This document shows positions 1 through 9,712 of a stretch of DNA of 64,000 nucleotides, one piece after another. The stretch covers positions 186,001 to 250,000 of the forward strand of contig NZ_JACGUT010000058.1 of NCBI RefSeq assembly GCF_014076845.1, in the 5' to 3' direction. The notes under the pieces were generated by a model. That model was not told the DNA's origin. It did not search any database and saw only the letters and a list, made by a program, of their open reading frames with translations. The stretch is from Colwellia sp. MB3u-41. Lineage in GTDB: Bacteria > Pseudomonadota > Gammaproteobacteria > Enterobacterales > Alteromonadaceae. The translations under genes and the position numbers were made by a program. How positions within the stretch are numbered: the first letter of the stretch is position 1; the number at the start of each line of letters is the position of its first letter.

Positions 1-17
1 TATCTTCTTTCTGACAT
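1..17 (-). CDS. glmM: Phosphoglucosamine mutase, first codons only (partial)
   Basis: The minus strand starts an ORF with ATG at 17-15 reading MSERR before the window ends. An AAAGGA ribosome binding site lies about 7 nt upstream. MSERRYFGTDGIRG is the usual GlmM N-terminus, and glmM follows folP in gammaproteobacteria, so the assignment rests on five residues plus gene order. GlmM makes glucosamine-1-phosphate for peptidoglycan and lipopolysaccharide precursors. Confidence 0.7.
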
Positions 18-59
18 TTTATTTGTCCTTTATATTTACTTTATTAGTATGTTTAATGA

Positions 60-899
60 TTATTTATTTATATGGGTCGCATGCAAAACTTTTAGTGCAT
101 CTACTGTTTCTTTCACATCGTGAACACGAATGATTTTCGCCCCTTGCTGAGCAGCAATAATCGCTGTAGCTAAGCTACCGGCTAAGCGTTCACTAACGTC
201 TCTATTAAGCAAGGAACCTATCATCGACTTTCTTGATAAACCTGCTAATAACGGTAGACTTAAAGCGTGAAATTTAGCCATATTAGCCAATAAACTATAA
301 TTTTGTTCTAATGACTTTCCAAATCCAAAACCTGGGTCTAAAATAAGCCTAGAAGCGCTAATGCCGGCTTGTGTACAGGCTAGAATACGTTGTTCAAAGA
401 ATGTTGATATATCTGTAATTAAATGCTCATATTGAGGGTTATGCTGCATTGTTCGTGGTAAACCTTGCATATGCATCAAACAAATAGCCACACTTTGATC
501 TTGCGCTAACACATCTAGACAACCGTCGTTTTGTAATGCTCGAACATCATTGATAATACTGGCACCATGGGCAATTGCTTCTGCCATTACCGATGATTTA
601 CTCGTATCGATAGAAACAACAACATTGAAACGTTTATTAATGGCTTTTAATACAGGGATAACGCGACTTAACTCGTCTTTTTCAGTAACATCTCTAGCCC
701 CTGGGCGAGTTGACTCACCACCTATATCGATGATGGCGGCACCATCAGCTATCATTTGTTCAACTTGATTTAATGCCAGATCGATACGAGAGAATTTTCC
801 ACCGTCAGAAAACGAGTCTGGGGTAACATTTAGAATGCCCATAACTTGCGGAGTTTCTATATCAAGGAGGTGTTGACCGCAACGTAGATTTTTCAACAA
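60..899 (-). CDS. folP: Dihydropteroate synthase
   Basis: This 279-residue protein condenses p-aminobenzoate with the pterin pyrophosphate in folate synthesis, the step blocked by sulfonamides. The N-terminal signature MGILNVTPDSFSDGG (about residues 20-34), the IDIGGESTRPGA loop and the LDPGFGFGK segment are all present, and length fits the family. The first two codons are TTG TTG and no ATG occurs before Met20, which is inside the conserved core. A weak AAAGAG lies 7 nt before the first TTG, so a TTG start is the best choice. It sits between ftsH and glmM as in Escherichia coli, with a hairpin separating it from ftsH. Confidence 0.95.
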   Translation of the reverse strand: MLKNLRCGQHLLDIETPQVMGILNVTPDSFSDGGKFSRIDLALNQVEQMIADGAAIIDIGGESTRPGARDVTEKDELSRVIPVLKAINKRFNVVVSIDTSKSSVMAEAIAHGASIINDVRALQNDGCLDVLAQDQSVAICLMHMQGLPRTMQHNPQYEHLITDISTFFEQRILACTQAGISASRLILDPGFGFGKSLEQNYSLLANMAKFHALSLPLLAGLSRKSMIGSLLNRDVSERLAGSLATAIIAAQQGAKIIRVHDVKETVDALKVLHATHINK

Positions 900-985
900 A
901 ATTTTTGCTCTTTATTATTCTTATTGTACAAAATTTTATTTTATAAAAAACAACTGACTGAAATAAAAGAAAATTAGTTTTTATA

Positions 986-1016
986 AAATAAAGCCTCGTT
1001 AATCGAGGCTTTATTT
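986..1016 (-). terminator. Hairpin terminator or attenuator between ftsH and folP
   Basis: A perfect 13-bp stem (986-998 with 1004-1016, arm AAATAAAGCCTCG on the plus strand) encloses a 5-nt loop just after the ftsH stop codon. On the minus strand the stem is followed by TTTTATAAAAAC, a modest U tract. It may terminate ftsH or let some transcription through to folP. Confidence 0.7.
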
Positions 1017-1024
1017 AGTAGGTG

Positions 1025-2965
1025 TTATTCAGCAGAGGCGTCACTAGGTTTGTCTAGATCCGGCGTGGTTTCTTTTTTATCAGAAGACGCATTACTATCG
1101 GCTTTTGGTGGTTTTTTTGAGCTAGAATGATTATCCCACTCAGCCATCGGTGGACGAACTTCTCTGCGTTCCATCAAGTCATCAATTTGTTTTGCATCAA
1201 TTGTTTCATAATGCATTAACGCATCTTTCATTGATTCTAAAATGTCACGGTTTTCATTTAATATTTTTTCTGCACGTTGATAATTACGGTCAACAAATGC
1301 TTTAATTTCAATATCAATAGATTGTGCCGTTTCATCAGACATATTTAACGATTTAGATGATGAACGACCTAAGAATACTTCACCTTCCTCTTCAGCAAAT
1401 AACATTGGGCCCATTTTTTGTGAGAAACCCCATTGAGTTACCATTTTACGAGCAAGTTGCGTAGCACGTTCGATATCGTTCGATGCACCGGTAGACACTT
1501 TTTCAAAACCATAAATCATTTCTTCTGCAATACGACCACCGTAAAGTGATGAAATATTACTTTCTAAATGCTGTTTACTGTGGCTAAACCTGTCTTGCTC
1601 TGGTAAATACATCGTTACACCTAAAGCACGACCACGAGGTATAATGCTGACCTTGTAAACGGGGTCATGATCTGGTACTAAACGACCAACAATAGCATGC
1701 CCTGCCTCATGGTAAGCTGTCATGGCTTTTTCTTCTTCGCTCATAACCATCGAACGACGTTCAGCACCCATTAATATTTTGTCTTTCGCTTTTTCAAACT
1801 CATCCATTGATACCGTACGACGAGCAGAACGTGCAGCAAATAGAGCAGCTTCATTAACTAAATTAGCTAAATCTGCACCTGACATACCCGGTGTGCCTCT
1901 AGCAATAACTGATGCTTTAACATCGTCACCTAATGGAACTTTACGCATATGAACTTTAAGTATTTGTTCACGACCACGAATATCTGGCAAACCAACCGTA
2001 ACTTGACGGTCAAAACGCCCAGGACGTAATAATGCAGGATCTAATACATCAGGACGGTTAGTAGCGGCAATCACAATCACGCCTTCATTACCTTCAAAAC
2101 CATCCATTTCTACCAGCATTTGGTTAAGTGTTTGTTCACGTTCATCGTGACCGCCACCCATACCTGCCCCACGTTGGCGACCCACTGCATCAATTTCATC
2201 AATAAAGATAATACAAGGTGCTGATTTTTTAGCTTGCTCAAACATGTCACGTACACGAGATGCGCCAACACCAACAAACATTTCAACAAAATCAGAACCT
2301 GAAATAGTAAAAAATGGTACTTTAGCTTCACCAGCAATAGCTTTAGCTAATAAAGTTTTACCTGTACCCGGTTGTCCAACAAGTAATACACCTGAAGGGA
2401 TACGGCCGCCGAGTTTCTGAAATTTAGTCGGTTCTTTCAAATAATCAACAAGCTCTGAGACTTCTTCTTTCGCTTCGTCACAACCTGCGACATCAGCAAA
2501 AGTAGTTTTAATTTGGTCTTCGCTTAATAGTTTAGCTTTAGATTTTCCAAAAGACATCGCACCTTTGCCGCCACCACCTTGCATTTGACGCATGAAGAAT
2601 ATCCACACTCCAATTAACAAAATCATTGGAAACCAAGAGACAAATATAGTAGTCAGAAAACTAGTTTCTTCAGGTAATTCACCAGAAGCATTAACACCTT
2701 GTTTAACTAGGTCGTTAATTAAATCACGATCGAAGCCGCCAGGAATAACAGTAACAAAGGCTTCGCCACTTCGTTTTGTACCTTTGATAACACCGTTACG
2801 ATCAACTTTAGCGTCACGAATCTGTCCTTGCCGAACATCAGTAATGAAACGTGTATAATCAACTTTTTGATCTGTATTGGTACTTGGAGTGAATCCTTGG
2901 AATACCGACATTAACACAACCGCTATTACCAACCATAAAATAAGATTTTTTGCCATATCGCTCAA
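1025..2965 (-). CDS. ftsH: ATP-dependent zinc metalloprotease FtsH
   Basis: FtsH is the membrane-bound AAA+ protease that degrades LpxC, RpoH and damaged membrane proteins. The 646-residue product has two N-terminal membrane helices (about 7-25 and 104-124) with a periplasmic loop. It has Walker A GQPGTGKT (197-204), Walker [10 protein letters not shown], the second region of homology ending RPGRFDR, and the zinc site HEAGH (419-423). The second Walker A residue is Gln instead of the commoner Pro, still within the GxxGxGKT pattern. Two starts compete: TTG at 2965 has AGAGG 8 nt upstream, whereas ATG at 2956 lies 17 nt from it, so TTG is preferred (MSDMAKN). LapB, its likely adaptor for LpxC turnover, is encoded at 6040-7209. 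Confidence 0.97.
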   Translation of the reverse strand: MSDMAKNLILWLVIAVVLMSVFQGFTPSTNTDQKVDYTRFITDVRQGQIRDAKVDRNGVIKGTKRSGEAFVTVIPGGFDRDLINDLVKQGVNASGELPEETSFLTTIFVSWFPMILLIGVWIFFMRQMQGGGGKGAMSFGKSKAKLLSEDQIKTTFADVAGCDEAKEEVSELVDYLKEPTKFQKLGGRIPSGVLLVGQPGTGKTLLAKAIAGEAKVPFFTISGSDFVEMFVGVGASRVRDMFEQAKKSAPCIIFIDEIDAVGRQRGAGMGGGHDEREQTLNQMLVEMDGFEGNEGVIVIAATNRPDVLDPALLRPGRFDRQVTVGLPDIRGREQILKVHMRKVPLGDDVKASVIARGTPGMSGADLANLVNEAALFAARSARRTVSMDEFEKAKDKILMGAERRSMVMSEEEKAMTAYHEAGHAIVGRLVPDHDPVYKVSIIPRGRALGVTMYLPEQDRFSHSKQHLESNISSLYGGRIAEEMIYGFEKVSTGASNDIERATQLARKMVTQWGFSQKMGPMLFAEEEGEVFLGRSSSKSLNMSDETAQSIDIEIKAFVDRNYQRAEKILNENRDILESMKDALMHYETIDAKQIDDLMERREVRPPMAEWDNHSSSKKPPKADSNASSDKKETTPDLDKPSDASAE

Positions 2966-3097
2966 CTTAATGACCTCTTGTAACTTTGAATGAACTTTTA
3001 CTTAACCATTAACTAGCACAGATAAACGGTTAGTTCTGAAACCAACCTAAAAATTTAAGCTGATGTGATGTAATTTACTATAATTTATCGCTAGGAG

Positions 3098-3724
3098 CTA
3101 TTTAAATCCGGTAGCAACTAAATAAACTTCTCGCGAACGTGCCCGCGATGAATCTGGCTTGCGAGTTTTTACTGTCTTAAATGCACTTCGTAAATCTTGT
3201 ATAAACTGCTCAAATCCTGCGCCTTGGAAGACTTTAACAACAAAAACGCCATTTTTCTTTAATACCTGGTTACACATATCTAATGCCAATTCAACAAGAT
3301 ACATACTTCTTGCTGCATCAGCACTGTCATTGCCTGTAAAGTTTGCAGCCATATCAGACATCACAACATCGATATCTTTACCACCAATACGTGTTAATAA
3401 TGCATCAAGTACTGGCTCCTCTCTAAAATCACCTTGCAAAAAATCAACACCTGCAATGGGGTCCATTGAAAGAATATCACAAGCGATGATTTGTCCAATG
3501 TCACCGACTGCTTTAACAGCATATTCAGACCAACCACCGGGTGCTGCACCTAAGTCGACAACTTTCATCCCTTTTTTGATCAACTTATCTTTATTATTTA
3601 TTTCTTCAATTTTAAAGTATGCCCTAGAGCGCACTCCAAGTTTCTGAGCCTTTTTTACGTACTCATCATCAAAATGCTCTTGCATCCAACGGGTACTACT
3701 ATTACTTAATTTCTTTTTACTCAT
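3098..3724 (-). CDS. rlmE: 23S rRNA 2'-O-uridine methyltransferase RlmE (FtsJ/RrmJ)
   Basis: RlmE methylates U2552 in the A-loop of 23S rRNA late in 50S assembly. The 208-residue product has the SAM-binding motif [13 protein letters not shown], and the K-D-K-E catalytic residues can be placed: Lys in YFKIEEI, Asp in SDMAANFTG, Lys in [10 protein letters not shown] and Glu in [12 protein letters not shown]. It lies just upstream of ftsH on the same strand, the usual heat-shock-linked arrangement, and is divergent from yhbY. Confidence 0.96.
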   Translation of the reverse strand: MSKKKLSNSSTRWMQEHFDDEYVKKAQKLGVRSRAYFKIEEINNKDKLIKKGMKVVDLGAAPGGWSEYAVKAVGDIGQIIACDILSMDPIAGVDFLQGDFREEPVLDALLTRIGGKDIDVVMSDMAANFTGNDSADAARSMYLVELALDMCNQVLKKNGVFVVKVFQGAGFEQFIQDLRSAFKTVKTRKPDSSRARSREVYLVATGFK

Positions 3725-3841
3725 TAATATAACTTAATTAATTTGTTAATAGTGCAAAACCATTTAACGTTTTATTAGTATTACAGAGTAGATGGAGGTA
3801 AAATAGTATTAATTCAAGCTAACTTGTAACGAAAATTGTTA

Positions 3842-4138
3842 ATGAGCCTAAATAAAAAACAAATACAGTACTTAAAAGGTCTTGCGCACCCATTGAAACC
3901 AGTGGTTTTATTGGGTAACAACGGCTTAACAGAGGCAGTAGTTGCCGAAATTGATTATTCTTTAAATCATCATGAATTAATCAAAATTAAAATTCCGACT
4001 GATGATCGCGATAGTAAAGCATTAATTGTTGAAGCTATTTGTCGTGAAACTGCATCGATTAAAGTTCAAGTTATTGGTAAAACGTTAATTATTTATCGCC
4101 AATCACCTGAAAAGAAAATAAGAGTACCGAAAATTTAA
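3842..4138 (+). CDS. yhbY: YhbY, CRM-domain ribosome assembly RNA-binding protein
   Basis: This 98-residue protein is a single CRM domain that binds RNA in pre-50S particles. It closely matches the known E. coli protein: QYLKGLAHPLKPVVLLG at the N-terminus, then LTEAVVAEID, HHELIKIKI and VQVIGKTLIIYR. An upstream TTG (3836) in frame would add two residues, but the ATG at 3842 matches homologues. No strong ribosome binding site is visible. It is divergent from rlmE, as in other gammaproteobacteria, and ends at a clear terminator. Confidence 0.93.
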   Translation: MSLNKKQIQYLKGLAHPLKPVVLLGNNGLTEAVVAEIDYSLNHHELIKIKIPTDDRDSKALIVEAICRETASIKVQVIGKTLIIYRQSPEKKIRVPKI

Positions 4139-4156
4139 TCGCTACATTCTTATATC

Positions 4157-4178
4157 AAAGAGCTTCGGCTCTTTTTTT
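4157..4178 (+). terminator. Rho-independent terminator of yhbY
   Basis: AAAGAGC pairs with GCTCTTT around a TTCG tetraloop (4157-4174), and the T run extends to 4178, 18 nt after the yhbY stop codon. Confidence 0.9.
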
Positions 4179-4321
4179 ATGTCTAAAATTTATCTTAATC
4201 AATTTTGGCTACAGGTACTACATTATTGACATCTAAATTAGCGAAGCCTAATATGGTGATTATCAAGGCCAGATGTTAAAAATACATAATTATGGCTATT
4301 TTAATCATTAAGGTTGATTAC

Positions 4322-4672
4322 ATGTTAAAAACGATACCGGAACTCATATCGGAAGTCCGACGCAGTATTCAAACGACTACTGCAAAAGATGCTTATTTAT
4401 TACCACAAAAAAGCAGCTTATTCATTGATGTGCGTGAACCCCAAGAAGTTACCGATAGCCCTGTTCTAAATTCAATCAATGTACCACGTGGTATTCTAGA
4501 GATGAGTATTACAAACCACACCACTGACGAAAATCAGCACATTTATCTCCACTGTGCCACCGGTGGTCGTGCAAGCCTTGCTGCAGAGCAATTAACACGT
4601 TTAGGTTATAAAAATGTTTGGGCTATTATTTGCCCGCATAATGATGTGTGTACAGCACAAAAAAAAAGTTAA
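4322..4672 (+). CDS. Single-domain rhodanese-like protein
   Basis: A roughly 116-residue rhodanese domain. SLFIDVREPQE is the conserved strand with the Asp-Val-Arg-Glu signature and HCATGGRAS is the active-site loop with the catalytic Cys, so a sulfurtransferase or thiol-carrier role is likely; substrates are unknown. The ORF can be opened at 4292, but ATG 4322 is preceded by AAGG at good spacing and starts where the domain starts. The C-terminus reads CPHNDVC, adding two cysteines where most single-domain rhodaneses have a Gly-rich helix-capping segment. It lies alone between two terminators. Confidence 0.8.
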   Translation: MLKTIPELISEVRRSIQTTTAKDAYLLPQKSSLFIDVREPQEVTDSPVLNSINVPRGILEMSITNHTTDENQHIYLHCATGGRASLAAEQLTRLGYKNVWAIICPHNDVCTAQKKS

Positions 4673-4708
4673 CTCAGCAAAACTAACGATATTGCATTAC
4701 CCAAAATA

Positions 4709-4742
4709 AAAAGGCGAGATAAAATTAATTATCTCGCCTTTT
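4709..4742. terminator. Bidirectional terminator between rhodanese and ComEA-like genes
   Basis: A perfect 14-bp stem (4709-4722 with 4729-4742, arm AAAAGGCGAGATAA) with a 6-nt loop sits between two convergent genes, with A and T runs at its ends that would serve both strands. Confidence 0.85.
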
Positions 4743-4760
4743 GCCCTTTATTAAAGGTAA

Positions 4761-5066
4761 TTATATTGTCAGTTTTGCTTTATTTAACACTAAGATTTGT
4801 TCGCCAATACCACTGACATTTAACAAGTCTTCTACTGACATAAATTTTCCATTTTCATCTCGGTACTTGATGATTGCTTCAGCTTTTTTGACACCTATAC
4901 CCTTCAATAAAGATAAGGTTTCAATATCTGCATGGTTGATATCAATACGCTCATCAACTTGTTTCATATTTAGACTGAGATCGTTACTACGCGTATTTTC
5001 AGCAACACTTAATGAAGAAAAAATAAATATTAAGCAGGTCAGCAAAACTTTTGAAATTTTTATCAT
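4761..5066 (-). CDS. ComEA-family helix-hairpin-helix protein, exported
   Basis: The 101-residue product starts with a signal peptide (MIKISKVLLTCLIFIFSSLSV, cleavage probably after VAE or nearby). It is followed by a linker and one helix-hairpin-helix pair: INHADIETLSLLKGIGVKKAEAI and the second hairpin VSGIGE. Such periplasmic HhH proteins bind double-stranded DNA, and in naturally competent bacteria ComEA ratchets incoming DNA. A competence role here is inferred from family only. The start has AAGGA only 2 nt from the ATG. It is convergent with the rhodanese gene and lies downstream of pyrF, with a 128-nt gap. Confidence 0.82.
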   Translation of the reverse strand: MIKISKVLLTCLIFIFSSLSVAENTRSNDLSLNMKQVDERIDINHADIETLSLLKGIGVKKAEAIIKYRDENGKFMSVEDLLNVSGIGEQILVLNKAKLTI

Positions 5067-5194
5067 GATCCTTTCCTTTTGTTGTCGTTTCCATTACGCC
5101 TCGAAAAATAAAAGTTAATATTTAATTAATGAGACGTTAATAGTTTTAGGATCGAATCTTGGTTTTGTCAATTAATCACAGTAAAAACTTTATG

Positions 5195-5890
5195 CTAACC
5201 CAGTGATGCGTTTATAGACTGTAAAACCTGCTGCGGATTCTCAGCTTGAGTAATCGGTCTACCAATCACTAAATAATCAACGCCAACAGCAACCGCTTGC
5301 TCTGGTGTCATAATACGTTTTTGATCATCAGAGGCAGCACCTACAGGTCTTATTCCTGGTGTGACAAGTTTAAAATCCTGACCTAATGCTGATTTAAGAA
5401 TTTTTGCTTCTTGTGCTGAGCAGACAACACCATCAAGGCCAGCTTCTTTTGTCAACTTTGCTAGAAGCATCACTTGCTCGGCTGGCGTTCGCGTAATACC
5501 TAAGCCGAGTAAGTCTTCTTTACTCATACTGGTTAAAACAGTGACAGCAATAAGTAATGGGGCTTTTTCACCATATTTTTCTAATGCTTGTTTAGCTTTA
5601 CTCATCATTTCAAGACCACCGCTAGCATGAACATTAACCATCCACACCCCCATCTCTGCAGCAGCGGTTACCGCTTTTGCTACGGTGTTAGGAATATCAT
5701 GAAACTTTAAATCTAAAAAGACATCAAAGCCACGACCCGCTAATTCTTTAACAAACGCAGGTCCAAAATGAGTAAACATCTCTTTGCCTACTTTCAACCG
5801 ACAGTCGCTTGGATTAATTTTATCAACAAATGCTAATGCATCTTCTTTATTATCAAAATCTAGGGCAACAACTACTTTTGCGTCATTCAT
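5195..5890 (-). CDS. pyrF: Orotidine 5'-phosphate decarboxylase
   Basis: PyrF makes UMP from OMP in pyrimidine synthesis. The product has VVVALDFD at the N-terminus, the catalytic block [17 protein letters not shown], and the phosphate-binding VTPGIRP and DYLVIGRPI segments. Two in-frame ATG codons start [13 protein letters not shown] abuts the first ATG (5896) with no gap but lies 6 nt before the second (5890), so I choose 5890, giving 231 residues. It is the last gene of the ihfB-lapA-lapB-pyrF string. A 149-nt gap with repeats separates it from lapB. Confidence 0.95.
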   Translation of the reverse strand: MNDAKVVVALDFDNKEDALAFVDKINPSDCRLKVGKEMFTHFGPAFVKELAGRGFDVFLDLKFHDIPNTVAKAVTAAAEMGVWMVNVHASGGLEMMSKAKQALEKYGEKAPLLIAVTVLTSMSKEDLLGLGITRTPAEQVMLLAKLTKEAGLDGVVCSAQEAKILKSALGQDFKLVTPGIRPVGAASDDQKRIMTPEQAVAVGVDYLVIGRPITQAENPQQVLQSINASLG

Positions 5891-5899
5891 ACTCATTCC

Positions 5900-5920
5900 T
5901 TAATTCTTAATTCTTAATTC
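5900..5920. repeat. Three direct copies of a 7-bp unit upstream of pyrF
   Basis: TTAATTC occurs three times in a row immediately upstream of the pyrF ribosome binding site. About 60 bp further upstream is a small hairpin with arms CTGAC/GTCAG and loop GAAA (5978-5991), extended by imperfect pairing on both sides. No function can be assigned. Confidence 0.6.
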
Positions 5921-6039
5921 TTTAATAATTTTTGAGTTCAAAATCCTAAGGTTCAAGAGCAAAGAAAAAGCACAGAGCTGACGAAAGTCAGTGAGTACTT
6001 TTGAAGACGCTATTGAGTCTTGGGCGAAGAAATCGGTAA

Positions 6040-7209
6040 TTATTCTCCTTCAAGGCCCCGCACTGGTTTTAATTGTTCCCAGTCATGACATGAGGGACAA
6101 GCCCAGTAATGTTTACTGCTATTAAAGCCACAGGTTCTGCAACTATATCGAGGTTTTAAATTCAAATAGGCGGCGATTAATTCTTTAATCATATCTAAAT
6201 TTTCAGTATTATCTTTTTCGGTAGAGTTAACCATTTGCATTTTGATAAAGTGCTTAAAACCTTTAATGGTTGGACGTTTTTTTAGCGCTAATAAAATAAA
6301 TTCTTTTGCTTTTTCATTACCGTACTTAGCTTCAATATGACTCAAGTATTTAATTAATGCACTAGAACTACCTGTTTCATCATAAACTTTTCTAATAAAT
6401 TTAAAATATTCATCGTCTGCATCTAACTGATGATAACAGTGTTGCATTTCATTAATAACATCAGGAAAGAATTCCTTGTCTTGAAGGTAGATGTCTTGAT
6501 AGCATCGACAGGCTTCATTATATTGTTGATGCTTTTCGTAAATTCGAGCTAATAACCAATTTGCACGACAAGAATTAGCATCATAAGCTAAAGCCAGTTC
6601 TAATAGCTCAATCACCTCAATAAAGTTATCTTCTTCTAAAGCTATTGTCGCCAATTCACAATAAAAATTAGCCAAATTATGGAGAAGTTTTTTATCTTTT
6701 GTTTTTACTATCGCTTTTTTATGACTAATACCTTTTGTCCAATCTTTCGTTGATTGATAAATTCGCATTAAATAATCAAGGGATTTTAAGCCATAATGTT
6801 TCGATTTAAGGAGTTTTTCAAACATGGTTTCAGCGCGATCGTATAAACCGGCACTAAAAAAATCTTTACCTAACTCATAAGCTGCCTGTTGTTTATCTTT
6901 AGCGGGTAAATGTTTTTGTCTGACTAAGTGCTCATGCACTTTTAAAGCACGGTCGAGCTCACCACGACGGCGAAATAAATTGGCCATAGCAAAATGTGCT
7001 TCAACGGTATCATCCTCAACGTTAAGCGCTTCGAGTAAATAATCGATAGCTTTATCTTGTTGATTTGATAATAAGTAATTTAAACCTGTAGAGTATTTTA
7101 TCGATAAAGCTTGCTTAGCTGAATGATCATTTTGCTTAACACTATTACGGCCCATGAACCAGCCATAGCCCATTGCAACAGGAAGTAATAAGAACAATAG
7201 TTCTAACAT
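6040..7209 (-). CDS. lapB: LapB, TPR regulator of lipopolysaccharide synthesis
   Basis: LapB (YciM) is an inner-membrane-anchored TPR protein that presents LpxC to FtsH and so limits lipopolysaccharide synthesis. The 389-residue product has an N-terminal membrane helix (about 2-18), a long helical TPR region, and a C-terminal rubredoxin-like metal knot with two CxxC pairs (CRTCGF and CPSCHDW). Length and domain order match the family. lapA ends 6 nt upstream, so the two are almost certainly co-transcribed. Its partner FtsH is encoded at 1025-2965. Confidence 0.96.
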   Translation of the reverse strand: MLELLFLLLPVAMGYGWFMGRNSVKQNDHSAKQALSIKYSTGLNYLLSNQQDKAIDYLLEALNVEDDTVEAHFAMANLFRRRGELDRALKVHEHLVRQKHLPAKDKQQAAYELGKDFFSAGLYDRAETMFEKLLKSKHYGLKSLDYLMRIYQSTKDWTKGISHKKAIVKTKDKKLLHNLANFYCELATIALEEDNFIEVIELLELALAYDANSCRANWLLARIYEKHQQYNEACRCYQDIYLQDKEFFPDVINEMQHCYHQLDADDEYFKFIRKVYDETGSSSALIKYLSHIEAKYGNEKAKEFILLALKKRPTIKGFKHFIKMQMVNSTEKDNTENLDMIKELIAAYLNLKPRYSCRTCGFNSSKHYWACPSCHDWEQLKPVRGLEGE

Positions 7210-7215
7210 ATAATT

Positions 7216-7458
7216 TTACACTGATTCTTTAGAAGATGACTTTTTAGGTTTTATCATTCGAACAAACTTCCATAATAAAGCAAAGAGTAATCCAAGTAAA
7301 AAGCCTAAAGTGGTAAATAAACTTACAGCTGTAGCAACTGATAATTCAGTTCGGGCGATAAGATAATTCAACGTTAACGTCTGCTCATTTTGACTGCCAA
7401 AAATAAAAGTGATGACTAATAAGATGAAAAGTAAAAACGCTGTAATATAAATACGCAC
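7216..7458 (-). CDS. lapA: LapA, small inner-membrane lipopolysaccharide assembly protein
   Basis: This 80-residue protein of the LapA/YciS (DUF1049) family has two membrane helices (about 3-21 and 41-65) separated by the FGSQNEQTLTLNYL segment and a short basic C-terminal tail. It starts with GTG, preceded by TAGGT at 8 nt. It lies between ihfB, after a terminator, and lapB, 6 nt downstream, and works with LapB in controlling lipopolysaccharide assembly. Confidence 0.93.
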   Translation of the reverse strand: MRIYITAFLLFILLVITFIFGSQNEQTLTLNYLIARTELSVATAVSLFTTLGFLLGLLFALLWKFVRMIKPKKSSSKESV

Positions 7459-7491
7459 AATAAGTTACCTATGATGAAAATTAAATTAAAA

Positions 7492-7522
7492 AAAACGGCA
7501 TACCATTACAGCATGCCGTTTT
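7492..7522 (-). terminator. Terminator downstream of ihfB
   Basis: A 10-bp stem (arm AAAACGGCAT, 7492-7501 with 7513-7522) is followed on the minus strand by a run of Ts at 7491-7484. It separates rpsA-ihfB from lapA-lapB. Confidence 0.85.
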
Positions 7523-7538
7523 ATTGATAATTTATCAA

Positions 7539-7826
7539 TTACGCGATTGAAAGGTTTACTCTTTCACGTAACTCTTTACCGGGTTTAAAATGAGGAACGT
7601 ATTTACCTTCCAACTCGACAGATTCGCCAGTTTTAGGGTTACGTCCAACACGAGGAGCACGAAAATGCAATGAAAAACTACCAAAACCACGAATTTCAAT
7701 ACGTTCACCTTTTGACAAGGTTTGCGCCATCATTTCTAAGATTTCTTTAATAGATTGTTCAACATCTTTCGCTGATAAATGACTTAATTTATCGGCTAAT
7801 CTTTCAATAAGTTCAGACTTGGTCAT
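7539..7826 (-). CDS. ihfB: Integration host factor subunit beta
   Basis: IhfB pairs with IhfA to bend DNA. The product is 95 residues: [10 protein letters not shown] at the N-terminus, the beta-ribbon arm [15 protein letters not shown] then [10 protein letters not shown] with the DNA-intercalating Pro, and a C-terminus [15 protein letters not shown]. The reading frame extends upstream to 7868, but ATG 7826 has AGGAGGT 4 nt upstream and matches homologues. It follows rpsA with a gap of about 100 nt and ends at a terminator. Confidence 0.97.
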   Translation of the reverse strand: MTKSELIERLADKLSHLSAKDVEQSIKEILEMMAQTLSKGERIEIRGFGSFSLHFRAPRVGRNPKTGESVELEGKYVPHFKPGKELRERVNLSIA

Positions 7827-7928
7827 TTGACCTCCTGTGTTCACTGGTTTGAAATACTTTCTTACCAATGGATTTTAAACGAAGAGAAGTGATATATTTC
7901 AAAAACTTCTCACCTTCAAGTGACTAAA

Positions 7929-9590
7929 TTAGTTCTTAGCGTTTTTAAACGCTGCAGCCATTGCACTTAAACCAGTTTCTTCAACTTGATTTAGGTTATC
8001 CATAGCTTCACGTTCTTCTGCTTGGTCTTTAGCTTTGATTGATAAGCTAATAGCACGGTTCTTACGATCCACACCCATAAACTTAGTTTCAACACTATCA
8101 CCAACTGATAGTTCAGTTGACGCATCTTCGATACGCTCACTAGAAATATCAGATACACGTAAGTATCCTTCAACGCCTTCAGCTAATTCAATTTTAGCGC
8201 CTTTAGCATCTACTTCGATAACCTTACCTGTAACAATAGCACCTTTCTTAGTATCTGCAAGGTACTGATTAAACGGATCATCTTCAGTTTGTTTAACACC
8301 TAAAGAAATACGTTCACGCTCTGGGTCAACTTGTAATACAACAGCTGAGATTTCATCGCCTTTCTTATATTCACGAACAGCTTCTTCGCCGCCAGCCCAT
8401 GAGATATCAGATAAGTGAACAAGACCATCAATACCGCCGTCAAGACCAATGAAGATACCAAAGTCTGTAATTGACTTGATCTTACCTGATACTTTGTCGC
8501 CTTTGTTGAAGTTCTTAGCAAACTCTTCCCAAGGGTTAGCGATACACTGTTTAAGGCCTAAAGAAATACGACGACGTTCTTCGTCAATTTCTAATACCAT
8601 CACTTCAACCGTATCACCTAAATTAACAACTTTAGATGGGTGGATATTTTTGTTAGTCCAATCCATTTCAGAAACGTGAACTAAACCTTCAACGCCTTCT
8701 TGAATTTCAACAAAACAACCGTAGTCAGTTAAGTTAGTTACACGACCAGTAAGTTTAGCGCCTTCAGGGTAACGCTTAGCGATTGCTACCCATGGATCTT
8801 CACCTAACTGCTTCATGCCTAGAGATACACGAGTACGCTCACGGTCAAATTTCAATACTTTAACTTGTATTTCATCACCAACATTTACGATTTCACTTGG
8901 GTGCTTAACACGCTTCCAAGCCATATCTGTAATGTGTAGCAAACCATCAATGCCGCCTAAGTCTACGAATGCGCCGTAGTCAGTAAGGTTCTTAACGATA
9001 CCTTTAACTTCTAGGCCTTCAGCTAATGACTCTAACAATGCATCGCGTTCTACGCTGCTTTCAGATTCGATAACGGCACGACGAGAAACAACTACGTTAT
9101 TACGCTTTTGATCAAGCTTAATAACTTTAAATTCTAATTCTTTGCCTTCAAGGTGAGTTGTATCGCGAATTGGGCGAACATCTACTAATGAACCCGGTAA
9201 GAAAGCACGAATATCGCTAACTTCAACCGTGAAACCACCTTTAACTTTACCGTTGATAACACCGATAACAGTTTCTTTTTCTTCGTATGCTTTTTCAAGC
9301 ACTTGCCATGCTTCGTGACGTTTTGCGTCATCACGAGAAAGAATCGTTTCACCGAAACCGTCATCTGTAGCTTTAAGAGAAACGTCAACTTCATCGCCAA
9401 CGTTAACATCAACTTCGCCAGCGTTGTTTTTAAACTGGTTAATGTCAATAACACTTTCAGATTTAAGGCCAGCATCAACAATTACATTGTCTTTGTTTAT
9501 GGCTACGATAGTACCCTTGATGATTGAACCAGGGCGTGTTTCGATTTCTTTTAAACTTTCTTCAAATAGTTGTGCGAAATTTTCAGTCAT
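7929..9590 (-). CDS. rpsA: 30S ribosomal protein S1
   Basis: S1 is the large RNA-binding protein that helps mRNAs with weak or structured leaders onto the 30S subunit. The 553-residue product carries six S1 domains; typical repeats read [28 protein letters not shown] and [19 protein letters not shown]. The start is taken as [13 protein letters not shown] (ATG 9590), matching homologues; an upstream in-frame ATG (9599) would add MQV. Neither start has a recognisable Shine-Dalgarno sequence, as known for E. coli rpsA, whose leader is recognised structurally. cmk lies 122 nt upstream and ihfB follows. Confidence 0.98.
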   Translation of the reverse strand: MTENFAQLFEESLKEIETRPGSIIKGTIVAINKDNVIVDAGLKSESVIDINQFKNNAGEVDVNVGDEVDVSLKATDDGFGETILSRDDAKRHEAWQVLEKAYEEKETVIGVINGKVKGGFTVEVSDIRAFLPGSLVDVRPIRDTTHLEGKELEFKVIKLDQKRNNVVVSRRAVIESESSVERDALLESLAEGLEVKGIVKNLTDYGAFVDLGGIDGLLHITDMAWKRVKHPSEIVNVGDEIQVKVLKFDRERTRVSLGMKQLGEDPWVAIAKRYPEGAKLTGRVTNLTDYGCFVEIQEGVEGLVHVSEMDWTNKNIHPSKVVNLGDTVEVMVLEIDEERRRISLGLKQCIANPWEEFAKNFNKGDKVSGKIKSITDFGIFIGLDGGIDGLVHLSDISWAGGEEAVREYKKGDEISAVVLQVDPERERISLGVKQTEDDPFNQYLADTKKGAIVTGKVIEVDAKGAKIELAEGVEGYLRVSDISSERIEDASTELSVGDSVETKFMGVDRKNRAISLSIKAKDQAEEREAMDNLNQVEETGLSAMAAAFKNAKN

Positions 9591-9712
9591 AACTTGCATA
9601 TAAACTCAGTTATTAATCCAGTCAACATCATTGTTTCATGGGGTTATTAAATAGTTGCCCAGTGCATCCTTACAGTAGGCTATAGGTTAATTTTGAAGCT
9701 AACAAGCTTCGT

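Noticed and set aside
4322-4672. Frameshifted rhodanese with lost C-terminus
   Set aside because: The catalytic loop is intact, the length is normal for a single domain, and no continuing homology was seen in the other frames after the stop.
8035-9527. Several antisense ORFs of 70-100 codons opposite rpsA
   Set aside because: They are shadows of a highly biased coding sequence with no ribosome binding site or recognisable protein.
9695-9710. Terminator between cmk and rpsA
   Set aside because: The 6-bp stem GAAGCT/AGCTTC has no T tract on the minus strand and the genes are normally co-transcribed.
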